This document shows, one piece after another, positions 48,720 to 56,916 of a stretch of DNA of 64,000 nt. The notes beneath the pieces are model-generated. The model did no database searches, was not told the origin of the DNA, and saw only the letters and a program-made list of their open reading frames with translations. This DNA is from Pelodictyon luteolum. Its GTDB lineage: Bacteria > Bacteroidota > Chlorobiia > Chlorobiales > Chlorobiaceae. A program made the position numbers and the translations under genes. Each line of letters starts with the position of its first letter. Within the stretch, counting starts at the first letter, position 1. Where the stretch lies: positions 45,638 through 109,637 of the forward strand of contig NZ_LVWG01000034.1 of assembly GCF_001622165.1 (NCBI RefSeq), given 5' to 3'.

Positions 48720-50297
48720 ATGCGCTTAGCTTTCTGGCTCTACGAGGGTACCGCCCTTCATGGTATCAGCCGTGTCACCAATAGCATGAAAGGGGTTCAC
48801 ACGGTCTACCATGCCCCGCAGGGCGACGACTATATTACGGCCACCTATACCATGCTCGAGAGGACGCCTGAATTCCCGGCGCTCTCCATCAGTGTGGTCC
48901 GTGGCCGCGACCTCGCCCAGGGCGTGTCGCGCCTTCCGGCGACCCTGCAGCAGGTTGAAGAGCACTACCACCCGGAGCTTTCCGTCATCGCTCCGAGCTG
49001 CAGCACCGCGTTGCTCCAGGAGGACCTCCACCAGCTCGCCGCACAGTCTGGTGTGCCGCAGGATAAGCTGATGGTCTATGCGGTCAACCCGTTCAGGGTG
49101 ACCGAGAACGAGGCGGCTGACGGCCTTCTTACAGCACTGGTGAAACGCTATGCCGTCGAAGGGCCGAAGACGGCCGCACCGACCGTCAATCTGCTGGGAT
49201 TCACCTCCCTCGGCTTCCACCTGAAGGCGAACCTCACAAGCATCCGCAGGATGCTCAAAACGCTTGGTGTAAAGGTTAATGTGGTCGCTCCCTGGGGTGC
49301 GGGCATCGCTGACCTGAAAAGGCTTCCCGAGGCATGGCTCACCATCGCACCCTTCCGCGAAATCGGACAGACGGCTGCCGCATACCTTGAAGAGACCTTC
49401 GGCGTTCCGACCGAGTACGGTACGCCGCTCGGCGTCGAACCAACGCTCCACTGGCTGCGCTCCGTCATTGAAAAACTCAACACCATCGGTGCCAAAGAGG
49501 GCGCTCAGCCCATTGCTATGCCCGAACTGCATGCTTTCTCCCTGGACGGGATGAGCGCTCCTTCAGGCGTGCCATGGTTTGCCCGGACGGCTGACATGGA
49601 GAGCTTCAGCAACAAGAAGGCATTCGTGTTCGGTGACGCCACCACCACGGTCGCCATGGTTAAGTTCCTCCGCGACGAGCTCGGCATGCAGATCATCGGT
49701 GCTGGAACCTATCTTGAGCGTCATGCGGACTGGGTTCGCAAGGAACTTGATGGATACCTGCCCGGTGCACTTATGGTCACCGAACGCTTTCAGGACGTGG
49801 CAAAGCTCATCGAGGATGAAATGCCCGACCTCGTCTGCGGCACCCAGATGGAACGGCATAGCTGCCGAAAGCTGGACGTGCCCTGCATGGTTGTCTGCCC
49901 CCCGACCCATATCGAAAATCATCTGCTCGGCTACTATCCGTTCCTCGGGTTTGAGGGTGCCGACGTCATTGCAGACAGGGTGTATATTTCCTGCAAGCTC
50001 GGCCTTGAGAAGCACCTGATCGACTTTTTCGGTGATGCGGGTCTTGAGTATGAGGAGTCCTCAGCTGCATCGGGAGATGGCAGTATCCCGGTCTCGGCCG
50101 GTACGGCAACTCCGGCAGCGGCACCCGAGGAGGGTGGCATGATGTGGACCGATGAAGCTGAAACCATGTTGAAGAAGGTTCCCTTCTTCGTCCGCAAGAA
50201 AGTGCGGAAGAACACAGAGAACTTTGCGCAGGAAAACGGCGAGTCGACGGTCAGCGTCGAAGTGTTCAGACGGGCGAAAGAGTCGCTCGGCGGATAG
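48720..50297 (+). CDS. bchB: light-independent protochlorophyllide reductase subunit B
   Basis: BchB completes the NB-cluster with an aspartate ligand, D36, seen here in QGDDYIT. Other marks are [23 protein letters not shown], the [15 protein letters not shown] segment near 383-397 and the C-terminal helical domain. The 525 residues match the family. It lies between bchN and bchL with short gaps, the standard order in green sulfur bacteria. Confidence 0.98.
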   Translation: MRLAFWLYEGTALHGISRVTNSMKGVHTVYHAPQGDDYITATYTMLERTPEFPALSISVVRGRDLAQGVSRLPATLQQVEEHYHPELSVIAPSCSTALLQEDLHQLAAQSGVPQDKLMVYAVNPFRVTENEAADGLLTALVKRYAVEGPKTAAPTVNLLGFTSLGFHLKANLTSIRRMLKTLGVKVNVVAPWGAGIADLKRLPEAWLTIAPFREIGQTAAAYLEETFGVPTEYGTPLGVEPTLHWLRSVIEKLNTIGAKEGAQPIAMPELHAFSLDGMSAPSGVPWFARTADMESFSNKKAFVFGDATTTVAMVKFLRDELGMQIIGAGTYLERHADWVRKELDGYLPGALMVTERFQDVAKLIEDEMPDLVCGTQMERHSCRKLDVPCMVVCPPTHIENHLLGYYPFLGFEGADVIADRVYISCKLGLEKHLIDFFGDAGLEYEESSAASGDGSIPVSAGTATPAAAPEEGGMMWTDEAETMLKKVPFFVRKKVRKNTENFAQENGESTVSVEVFRRAKESLGG

Positions 50298-50332
50298 AAC
50301 GGTATTTCATCAATCAATTCCCTGATTTCATT

Positions 50333-51163
50333 ATGAGTCTAGTCCTGGCTGTATACGGCAAAGGCGGTATCGGAAAAAGCACCACCAGCGCCAACATATC
50401 TGCGGCTCTCGCCCTCAAGGGCGCCAAGGTGCTGCAGATCGGATGCGACCCCAAGCACGACAGCACTTTCCCGATTACCGGGAAGTTGCAGAAAACCGTC
50501 ATCGAGGCCCTTGAAGAGGTCGATTTCCACCATGAGGAGCTGACCGCCGAGGATGTCATTGAAACCGGTTTTGCAGGCATCGACGGTCTTGAGGCGGGCG
50601 GCCCCCCGGCCGGCAGCGGCTGCGGCGGCTATGTGGTCGGCGAATCGGTCACCCTGCTCCAGGAACTCGGTCTCTACGACAAATACGACGTCATCCTTTT
50701 TGACGTGCTCGGCGACGTGGTCTGCGGCGGATTCAGCGCACCGCTGAACTATGCCGACTACGCACTCATCATCGCAACCAATGATTTCGACAGCATCTTC
50801 GCCGCCAATCGCCTCTGCATGGCCATCCAGCAGAAGAGTGTCCGTTACAAAGTGAAGCTTGCCGGTATTGTTGCCAACCGCGTCGACTACGCCAAGGGCG
50901 GCGGCACCAACATGCTCGACCAGTTCGCAGAGAAGGTCGGCACCCGCCTCCTAGCCAAGGTCCCCTACCACGAACTCATTCGCAGGAGCCGTTTTGCCGG
51001 CAAGACCCTGTTTGCCATGGAGGATAGCGAGGAGGGAAAGGAGGAGTGCCTTCAGCCTTATCTGCAGATCGCCGAAGATCTTCTGTCAGAGGCTCCGAAG
51101 TCATCGGTTCCGGTTCCGATCGGCGACCGCGAGATTTTCGAAATTGTCGGCGGCTGGCAGTAA
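50333..51163 (+). CDS. bchL: light-independent protochlorophyllide reductase ATP-binding protein L
   Basis: BchL is the NifH-like dimer that drives ATP-dependent electron transfer to BchNB. The 276 residues show the P-loop GKGGIGKST (9-17) and the 4Fe-4S ligands C97 (GSGCGGY) and C131 (DVVCGGF). Length is normal. A strong terminator follows (51186-51212), ending the bchNBL unit. Confidence 0.98.
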   Translation: MSLVLAVYGKGGIGKSTTSANISAALALKGAKVLQIGCDPKHDSTFPITGKLQKTVIEALEEVDFHHEELTAEDVIETGFAGIDGLEAGGPPAGSGCGGYVVGESVTLLQELGLYDKYDVILFDVLGDVVCGGFSAPLNYADYALIIATNDFDSIFAANRLCMAIQQKSVRYKVKLAGIVANRVDYAKGGGTNMLDQFAEKVGTRLLAKVPYHELIRRSRFAGKTLFAMEDSEEGKEECLQPYLQIAEDLLSEAPKSSVPVPIGDREIFEIVGGWQ

Positions 51164-51185
51164 GAGCAGCGTTTTCAGTACAAGC

Positions 51186-51212
51186 AAAAACCCCGCGGCT
51201 GCGGGGTTTTTT
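51186..51212. terminator. bidirectional Rho-independent terminator
   Basis: CCCCGC (51191-51196) and GCGGGG (51201-51206) flank GGCT, with AAAAA before and TTTTTT after, so the structure can end both bchL transcription and leftward bchJ transcription. Confidence 0.9.
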
Positions 51213-51275
51213 GCTTTCAGGGCGATTCTTCAGTCCGCTTACTCTTCCGTGATGTCGGTAGAGCCGGAGTGTTCT

Positions 51276-51848
51276 TCAGATTCTGCAGGCGTAGTGGCAG
51301 GTGATGGTGTTGCCCTCTTCGCGGATGTCGGCTTTGATCTTCACGTTCGGGTTGACGAGCTGCTCGAGCAGGTAGGTGAAGGTGCCGAGGTAGAAGCTGC
51401 CGACCACCGGGACGGAGGGATGAGTCACTACTACAGTGATGGTGGGCTTTTTGCCTGTGCTATAGCTGAATGCTCCACTTCCGGCAAACGTCCAGGCGTT
51501 CTTGCTGATGGCAAAGAGGAAGAGACTGAACGCAGGCCCGGCCGGGAGCAGCTTCAGGAACTTCTGAAAGAGTCCCGGTATTCTGACCCGCAGAAGGTAC
51601 TGAGCCGTCCGGCTTCCGGACTCCTCAAGGATGGCACCGGTTTTCTGGGAGCCGATTTCCTTGTCGAGCGCAGTGACGAGAGCGTGGAATTTCGACTCTT
51701 CGACCATCTCCGAGGGGAGGTTGCCGATCAGGTGGCCATGATCGATTTTCTTCAGCAGTTCCTCGGCTTGTTTCTTGCCGAAGGATGCTTCAAGCGCGGC
51801 TACAGTCTGTATGATGGAATTGGGTCCAATGCGGAAAGATGTGCTCAT
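51276..51848 (-). CDS. bchJ: BchJ-like protein (V4R domain)
   Basis: The 190-residue product from the ATG at 51848 (MSTSFRIGPNSII) resembles BchJ. That protein was once called the 8-vinyl reductase, but from memory other enzymes were shown to do that step in green sulfur bacteria. It has the V4R (4-vinyl reductase) small-molecule-binding domain, with YLGTFTYLLEQLV and the late NTITCHYACRI. The start overlaps the end of the lipoprotein gene by four bases (ATGA). Its exact role is uncertain; the pigment context is clear. Confidence 0.85.
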   Translation of the reverse strand: MSTSFRIGPNSIIQTVAALEASFGKKQAEELLKKIDHGHLIGNLPSEMVEESKFHALVTALDKEIGSQKTGAILEESGSRTAQYLLRVRIPGLFQKFLKLLPAGPAFSLFLFAISKNAWTFAGSGAFSYSTGKKPTITVVVTHPSVPVVGSFYLGTFTYLLEQLVNPNVKIKADIREEGNTITCHYACRI

Positions 51849-53560
51849 GGTGTAGGGTTTCGGTCCGTTGTTTCGTTTTTGAACGTTATGTCGATGTTTT
51901 CTGCCGTCCACTGGGCCCGGACCCTGACACTGCCTTCATGGACTGCGGAGGGGTCTGCCGGAGTGAACGGGAAGAGCGTGCCGGGATACGGCTGCTGCAT
52001 GCAGGCGCCGCCCTTTTTCGGCCTGGACGGAATGAATGCACTGAGGGCGTAAGTGCCTGGTGGCAGGGCCGGAAATGCATAGACGTATCGCCCGGATGCG
52101 TCCCTGATTGCTTCAGTCCGCCATGTCGCAGTCCCGCGCGCTTCGACGATGACCGGCCCGCGGGGGGCCCTGCAGCTGCCTTTGATGCTGCCCATGTCGT
52201 CGGCTGAGGCTGCAGTGAAGCGCGAGAACGTTGTCCTTTTTGTTCCGGGCCGGACTTCAATGCCGTTGACGAGTGCCGAATCCACCGACGCCCGGTAGGT
52301 CGTACCCGGGCGGAACCCTTCTCTCGGCCGGAGGGTAAAGGTCTTGGCGTCGATTTTCTTCAAGAGGCTCTCAATCGTAGCTGGAGATTCGTCCCCTTCA
52401 ATGGAAAGGCTTGCTGCACTCCGGGCGATGGTTTCGGGTACCGGTTCGGAAAAGCGGAGTACGACTGCTTCAGGGCCGCATGGAATTTCAGCGCCTTGAT
52501 ATCCGGGCCGGCTTTTATCGGTGGGGTGGAAGGTCACCCGGATGGGAAGCTTTTCTACGGTGTGACGTGTCGGCCAGAAGCTGATTGCCTCTTTTTCGCT
52601 TCCGCGGATGCTGATGAGGTACTGACCTCCCGTGTCGAGCCGTCCGGTGACAATCGTGATGCGGCGGCTTTCGGTACTGCCGGTGCTGCTGAACCAGTCA
52701 ATAACCGGTACGTTTTTTCCAGTACGCGGGTTTATGATGTTGACGTCGTCAGGGTTGAATGTCGCCACGTCGAGCGGGCGTGTAAAGGTGAGTTCGAGCC
52801 TGTTCCTTTCAAGGGGACGGCATGCCGACAAGCCGTTTGTTTCACTGTCGATTCCGCCCATCCTGATGATGTGGCGCGTGGTGTCAGGATGGATGACGGC
52901 CGCGGTGGTGAGGCCTATTCCTTCGCGGTACCGGTCCCACCGCATGTCGCCGTTGATGTCATTCACTGCAAGCAGGCTGTAGGATCCTTTCTGGAGATGC
53001 CGGAAGCTGAAGTTTCCCGAGCCGTCTGTCTGGGCCAGATAGTCTGGCTTCGTCTTGCGCATGTCCATTGGTGCTATTGATCCATCTGGAAGCCTGTAGG
53101 CAAAGACGAATGCCGAGGCGGATGGACTCATGTCTTCATTGAAGACGGTTCCCCGTACGAGGGATGTATCGATCCCGGGACCGGTTGAAAAAGGAAGCGT
53201 ATAGCTCTCGAAGAGGCGCTTGTTGAGGGTTACGATATAGGTCTGGTTCCGGCGGAGCGGGCTGAAGATGTCTATCACGCCTTCCATGCCGTTTACCGTG
53301 ACATGGTAGTTGTCTACCATCGGGGAGAAATGCAACGAGTAGAGCAGCTCCCGTGCGGTGGTCAGGTGGCTGAAGAGGAACCGGATTTTCTTGGGGGAGA
53401 TGTTTACGGCACCGGAGTCGGGGTCGGAGAAGAATACTTGCCGCGGCGTGGGGTCGGGGAGGCCTCCGGTTGGGGGTTTGTCTGATGCGCAACCCGCAGT
53501 GCCGACAGCCAGAAGGATCAGGAGGGCTTTAAGGATGTGCGTGGTGCCCTTCATGTGCAT
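51845..53560 (-). CDS. large lipoprotein with Ig-like and carboxypeptidase-regulatory-like domains
   Basis: The 571-residue protein has a lipoprotein signal ending VGTAGC with lipidated C24. A Big_5-like Ig domain follows (about 35-130, DSGAVNISPKKIRFLFS...), then a regulatory-like beta domain with GNFSFRHLQKGSYSLLAVNDINGD (in part). Another Ig-like segment (ADDVN..., about 250-330) and a C-terminal GRYVYAFPALPPGTYALSAF domain complete it. It probably sits in the periplasm or outer-membrane inner face. Its stop overlaps the bchJ start by four bases, so the two may be co-expressed. Function is unknown. Confidence 0.85.
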   Translation of the reverse strand: MHMKGTTHILKALLILLAVGTAGCASDKPPTGGLPDPTPRQVFFSDPDSGAVNISPKKIRFLFSHLTTARELLYSLHFSPMVDNYHVTVNGMEGVIDIFSPLRRNQTYIVTLNKRLFESYTLPFSTGPGIDTSLVRGTVFNEDMSPSASAFVFAYRLPDGSIAPMDMRKTKPDYLAQTDGSGNFSFRHLQKGSYSLLAVNDINGDMRWDRYREGIGLTTAAVIHPDTTRHIIRMGGIDSETNGLSACRPLERNRLELTFTRPLDVATFNPDDVNIINPRTGKNVPVIDWFSSTGSTESRRITIVTGRLDTGGQYLISIRGSEKEAISFWPTRHTVEKLPIRVTFHPTDKSRPGYQGAEIPCGPEAVVLRFSEPVPETIARSAASLSIEGDESPATIESLLKKIDAKTFTLRPREGFRPGTTYRASVDSALVNGIEVRPGTKRTTFSRFTAASADDMGSIKGSCRAPRGPVIVEARGTATWRTEAIRDASGRYVYAFPALPPGTYALSAFIPSRPKKGGACMQQPYPGTLFPFTPADPSAVHEGSVRVRAQWTAENIDITFKNETTDRNPTP

Positions 53561-53591
53561 GGTGTTCGGTTGACGCCTCAGACCGGCTAAA

Positions 53592-53619
53592 TTGTATGTG
53601 ACGATGAAAATTCGTAAAT
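53592..53619 (-). promoter_or_regulatory. candidate promoter of the lipoprotein-bchJ unit
   Basis: On the minus strand TTTACG (53619-53614), a 16-base spacer and TACAAT (53597-53592) lie 32 bases before the lipoprotein ATG. TACAAT is close to consensus. The gap also serves glgA on the other strand. Confidence 0.5.
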
Positions 53620-53681
53620 TAAAAACTAATGCAGTTCTATGAAAGTTTTTGGTGAAAAAATATAGATCGATTGTCCCTTAG

Positions 53682-55151
53682 ATGTCCAGACGAAACTATA
53701 AGGTTCTTTATGTCTCCGGCGAAGTATCCCCATTTGTAAGAACCAGCGCCCTGGCTGATTTTATGGCATCGTTTCCTCAGGCTCTTGAGGAGGAAGGTTT
53801 TGAGGCCCGCATCATGATGCCGAAGTACGGGACCATCAACGACCGGAAGTTCCGCCTTCATGATGTCCTGCGGCTGTCCGACATCGAGGTTCCGCTCAGG
53901 GAGAAGACCGACCTGCTCAATGTCAAGGTAACCGCCCTGCCTTCGAGCAAGATACAGACCTATTTCCTTTATAACGAGAAGTACTTCAAGCGCAACGGGC
54001 TCTTTACCGATGTCTACCTGGGAAACGACCTGAAAGGCAATACCGAGAAGGTAATCTTTTTCAACGTCGGTGTCCTGGAGACCCTCGTGCGTCTCGGGTG
54101 GAGGCCTGACATCATCCATTGTCACGACTGGTACGCATCCCTCATTCCCCTGCTGCTCAAGACGGTTTATCGCGACCATGAGTTTTTCCGGGGCATCAAG
54201 ACCGTGCTGACCATACACAATGCATACCGCCAGGGCATCCTTCCTTTCAAGGTGTTCGAGAAACTCCTTCCGGAGGAAGTCTCCGGTGCGCTCCACAAGA
54301 GCGGAGAGCACGTCAATATGCTCTATACCGGCGTCGAGAATGCCGATATGCTGACGACGACCTCGAAACTCCATGCTGATGAAATCGTGCGCGACGAGGT
54401 TCCCGGCTGCGGGCTCAAACAAGTTCTTGAAGGTCGGAAAGAAAGTCTCCACGGGATCGTGAACGGTATCGACACCCGCCAGTGGAACCCCTCGACGGAT
54501 AAACTGATCAAGAAGCGCTTCGCTACCGATCGCATGGAGGGCAAGCTTGAGAACCGTGCAGCCCTCTCTGAAGAGGTTCATATGCCGCTTGAAGAAGGCA
54601 GGCCCGTGATTGGCGTCATCATGAACTTTGACGACTTTCAGGGTGCGGCGCTCATTGAAAAGAGCCTGAAAAAGCTCGTTGCACTCGATATCAACCTCCT
54701 CATCTGCGGCTCCGGGGACAAGAAATATGAAAAATCATTCAGGGACTTTGCCGATACCCACCCCGATCAGGTGAGCCTCAGTACCGACTGTCCCGAAAGT
54801 TTTCTCCATCTTGCCATTGCAGGTCTCGACATGCTTGTGATGGGCGGAAAAATCGAGTCGTGCGGGATGCTCCAGATGTTCGCCATGAGCTATGGCACCA
54901 TCCCTGTCGCCTATGCCGGCGGCGGCATCGTCGAGACCATCGATGAGGTTAAGGGTGATGAGGGCACCGGGTTCATTTTCCGTGAGTACACCCCTGATGC
55001 GCTTGTTTCAAAGCTGCAGGAGGCAATCGGCTGCTACCATGACAGCGAACGGTGGCCGGAACTGGTCCTGCGGGCGATGACGCGTGATTTTGCATGGAAG
55101 AGCGCTGCCGAAGAGTACGCAGGGCTTTACCGCGAACTGTTGGGGAGCTGA
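53682..55151 (+). CDS. glgA: glycogen/starch synthase-like glycosyltransferase with altered donor motif
   Basis: GlgA extends glycogen with ADP-glucose. The 489-residue GT5-type protein has VLYVSGEVSPFVR at its start, HCHDWYAS (about 146-153), VNGIDTRQWNPSTD and the C-terminal ESCGMLQMFAMSYGTIPVAYAGGGI (in part). The canonical KTGGL donor loop is R20-T-S-A-L24, and the EPCGL motif is ESCGM. I recall related sequences in other green sulfur bacteria, so this is probably a clade feature, not damage. Activity should be checked. Confidence 0.85.
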   Translation: MSRRNYKVLYVSGEVSPFVRTSALADFMASFPQALEEEGFEARIMMPKYGTINDRKFRLHDVLRLSDIEVPLREKTDLLNVKVTALPSSKIQTYFLYNEKYFKRNGLFTDVYLGNDLKGNTEKVIFFNVGVLETLVRLGWRPDIIHCHDWYASLIPLLLKTVYRDHEFFRGIKTVLTIHNAYRQGILPFKVFEKLLPEEVSGALHKSGEHVNMLYTGVENADMLTTTSKLHADEIVRDEVPGCGLKQVLEGRKESLHGIVNGIDTRQWNPSTDKLIKKRFATDRMEGKLENRAALSEEVHMPLEEGRPVIGVIMNFDDFQGAALIEKSLKKLVALDINLLICGSGDKKYEKSFRDFADTHPDQVSLSTDCPESFLHLAIAGLDMLVMGGKIESCGMLQMFAMSYGTIPVAYAGGGIVETIDEVKGDEGTGFIFREYTPDALVSKLQEAIGCYHDSERWPELVLRAMTRDFAWKSAAEEYAGLYRELLGS

Positions 55152-55154
55152 ACC

Positions 55155-55739
55155 ATGCCAGAAACAGTCAAAGTTTTGTTCCTCGACCGGGACGGCACCA
55201 TCAATGAAGATACCGGCTCCTACGTGGCAACACGGCCTCAGCTTAAACTGATAGCACGGGCTGCCGAAGCAGTGGCTTTAGCAAGAGCTGCCGGGTTCCG
55301 CATCGTCATCATCTCCAATCAGGCGGGTATTGCCCGGGGTATCGCTACCGTCGAGCAGGTGGAGGACGTCAATACGTATCTCAACGAACTGCTGGCCGAA
55401 GCCGGCGGATCCTTCGACCGCTGCTACTACTGCCCGTCGCATCCGCAGCATCCCCATCCGGAATATGACCGGTTCGCCGGCTGCCGCAAGCCTGAGACCG
55501 GCATGGTCGAGCGTGCGATCGCTGATTTCAAGGCCGAAGGCTTAACTGTCGACCGCGATGCCTCGTTTTTCATCGGCGACAAGCTGATTGACGTCGAGTG
55601 CGGACTGCGTGCATCGCTCCACCCCATACTGGTTCGTACCGGCCATAACGAGGAGGAGATATGTCGCCGTCTGGGCGTCGTACCTGAGTTCGTGGCCGAC
55701 GACCTTTACGAGGCCGTTACCGCACACATCCTCCGCTGA
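55155..55739 (+). CDS. HAD-IIIA phosphatase, GmhB-like
   Basis: The 194-residue HAD phosphatase has the catalytic D11 and D13 in FLDRDGT, ISNQAGIARG and the Zn-loop CYYCPSHPQHPHPEYDRFAGCRKPETGM (in part), which holds four Cys/His ligands as in GmhB. GmhB removes the 7-phosphate in ADP-heptose synthesis for LPS core. It starts 3 bases after the glgA stop. Family is firm; the heptose role is inferred. Confidence 0.88.
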   Translation: MPETVKVLFLDRDGTINEDTGSYVATRPQLKLIARAAEAVALARAAGFRIVIISNQAGIARGIATVEQVEDVNTYLNELLAEAGGSFDRCYYCPSHPQHPHPEYDRFAGCRKPETGMVERAIADFKAEGLTVDRDASFFIGDKLIDVECGLRASLHPILVRTGHNEEEICRRLGVVPEFVADDLYEAVTAHILR

Positions 55740-55779
55740 ACCGCTCCGCCGCACTGCCGGCGGATTTCCTCCGACCGCC

Positions 55780-56895
55780 ATGCTGAGCCTGTATGTGCAC
55801 ATCCCTTTCTGCAGGAAACGGTGCCCGTACTGCGACTTCTACCTCGTTTCGGGAACCGGCCTCCTCGAGGCATTTTTTCTGGCGCTCGAAAAAGAGACTG
55901 CGGCGAAGGCCGACCATTTCAAGGGCCAGAGCATCGGTGCTATCCATTTCGGGGGAGGTACCCCTTCGCTTGCGCCGGCGCGTTTTCTCGGCCGGTGGCT
56001 CGAGCAGGTTTCCAGCCTTGCTTCGTTTGAGGATGGCATCGAAATCGCCCTTGAGGCCAATCCTGAGGACGCGGCTGCTCTTCGGGAACTCCGTCAGGCC
56101 GGCATTACACGGCTAAGCCTCGGTGTTCAGTCTTTCTTCGCACCAAAGCTCCGGGCCCTCGGCCGTGAGCATTCGCCCTTAGATGGTGCTGATGCCGTCA
56201 GGGCGGCCGCTGGGCTGTTCGAGTCCCTTAGCGTGGACTTGATCTGCGGCGTACCGGGCGAAGATCTTCCTGCATGGCAAAGCGATCTTGATACTGCCAT
56301 CTCGCTGGCTCCTCATCACATTTCCGTCTACATGCTCTCGGTTGAGCCGAAAACCATCCTGCACCGGGACGTTCAGTCCGGCAGGGTATCGGTGCCGGGG
56401 GACGCGCTGCAGGCCGACTGCTACCGCTACGCTCAGGAGGTGCTGCCCGCTGCGGGGTTTGCCCAGTACGAGATATCCAACTTCGCACTTCCAGCCCACC
56501 AGTCACGCTACAACCTCGCGAGCTGGGAGCGAGAGCCATATATCGGGTTCGGTCCCTCTGCCCACAGCTTCATGCGAAGCCCGTCGGGCGAGGTCCGCAT
56601 GGCAAACACTCCGAGCCTTTCTGACTACCTGCTTCGTCCGGAGTCGGCCGAAGGGTTCTGCGAGGTGCTCGGGGAGCGCGAGCGCTTTATAGAAGAGGTC
56701 TTTCTTACGCTCCGCATAAACCGTGGACTCGATGTTGGGTTTTTGCGAAAAGCGCATAAATTAGGGCATCGGCTTTCCGAGGCTGTGGCGCAGTTCAAGG
56801 CAAAAGGGTGGATGCGTGAAGAGGGGGGAAAGCTGTACCTGACAGATGAGGGGTTCCTTTTCGCCGATCTCATGGCCGAAGAGTTCATTCCGTGA
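55780..56895 (+). CDS. hemW: heme chaperone HemW (radical SAM)
   Basis: From the ATG at 55780 the 371-residue product starts MLSLYVHIPFCRKRCPYCDF with C11, C15 and C18 binding the 4Fe-4S cluster. It continues with FGGGTPSL, ANPED, RLSLGVQSF and SVDLICGVPGE, all shared with HemN/HemW. The length and lack of the extra HemN N-terminal part favour HemW, which hands heme to proteins, over coproporphyrinogen oxidase. A longer upstream frame overlaps the phosphatase gene and is not part of it. Confidence 0.9.
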   Translation: MLSLYVHIPFCRKRCPYCDFYLVSGTGLLEAFFLALEKETAAKADHFKGQSIGAIHFGGGTPSLAPARFLGRWLEQVSSLASFEDGIEIALEANPEDAAALRELRQAGITRLSLGVQSFFAPKLRALGREHSPLDGADAVRAAAGLFESLSVDLICGVPGEDLPAWQSDLDTAISLAPHHISVYMLSVEPKTILHRDVQSGRVSVPGDALQADCYRYAQEVLPAAGFAQYEISNFALPAHQSRYNLASWEREPYIGFGPSAHSFMRSPSGEVRMANTPSLSDYLLRPESAEGFCEVLGERERFIEEVFLTLRINRGLDVGFLRKAHKLGHRLSEAVAQFKAKGWMREEGGKLYLTDEGFLFADLMAEEFIP

Positions 56896-56916
56896 CCGTT
56901 AACCAGCAAGGCATCC

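Noticed and set aside
50994..52052. 352-residue plus-strand frame over the end of bchL, the terminator and bchJ
   Set aside because: It crosses a strong terminator and three real genes, and its translation is unlike any family.
55588..55779. 64-residue N-terminal extension of hemW
   Set aside because: It overlaps the phosphatase gene in another frame; HemW proteins begin at the HIPFC region as at 55780.
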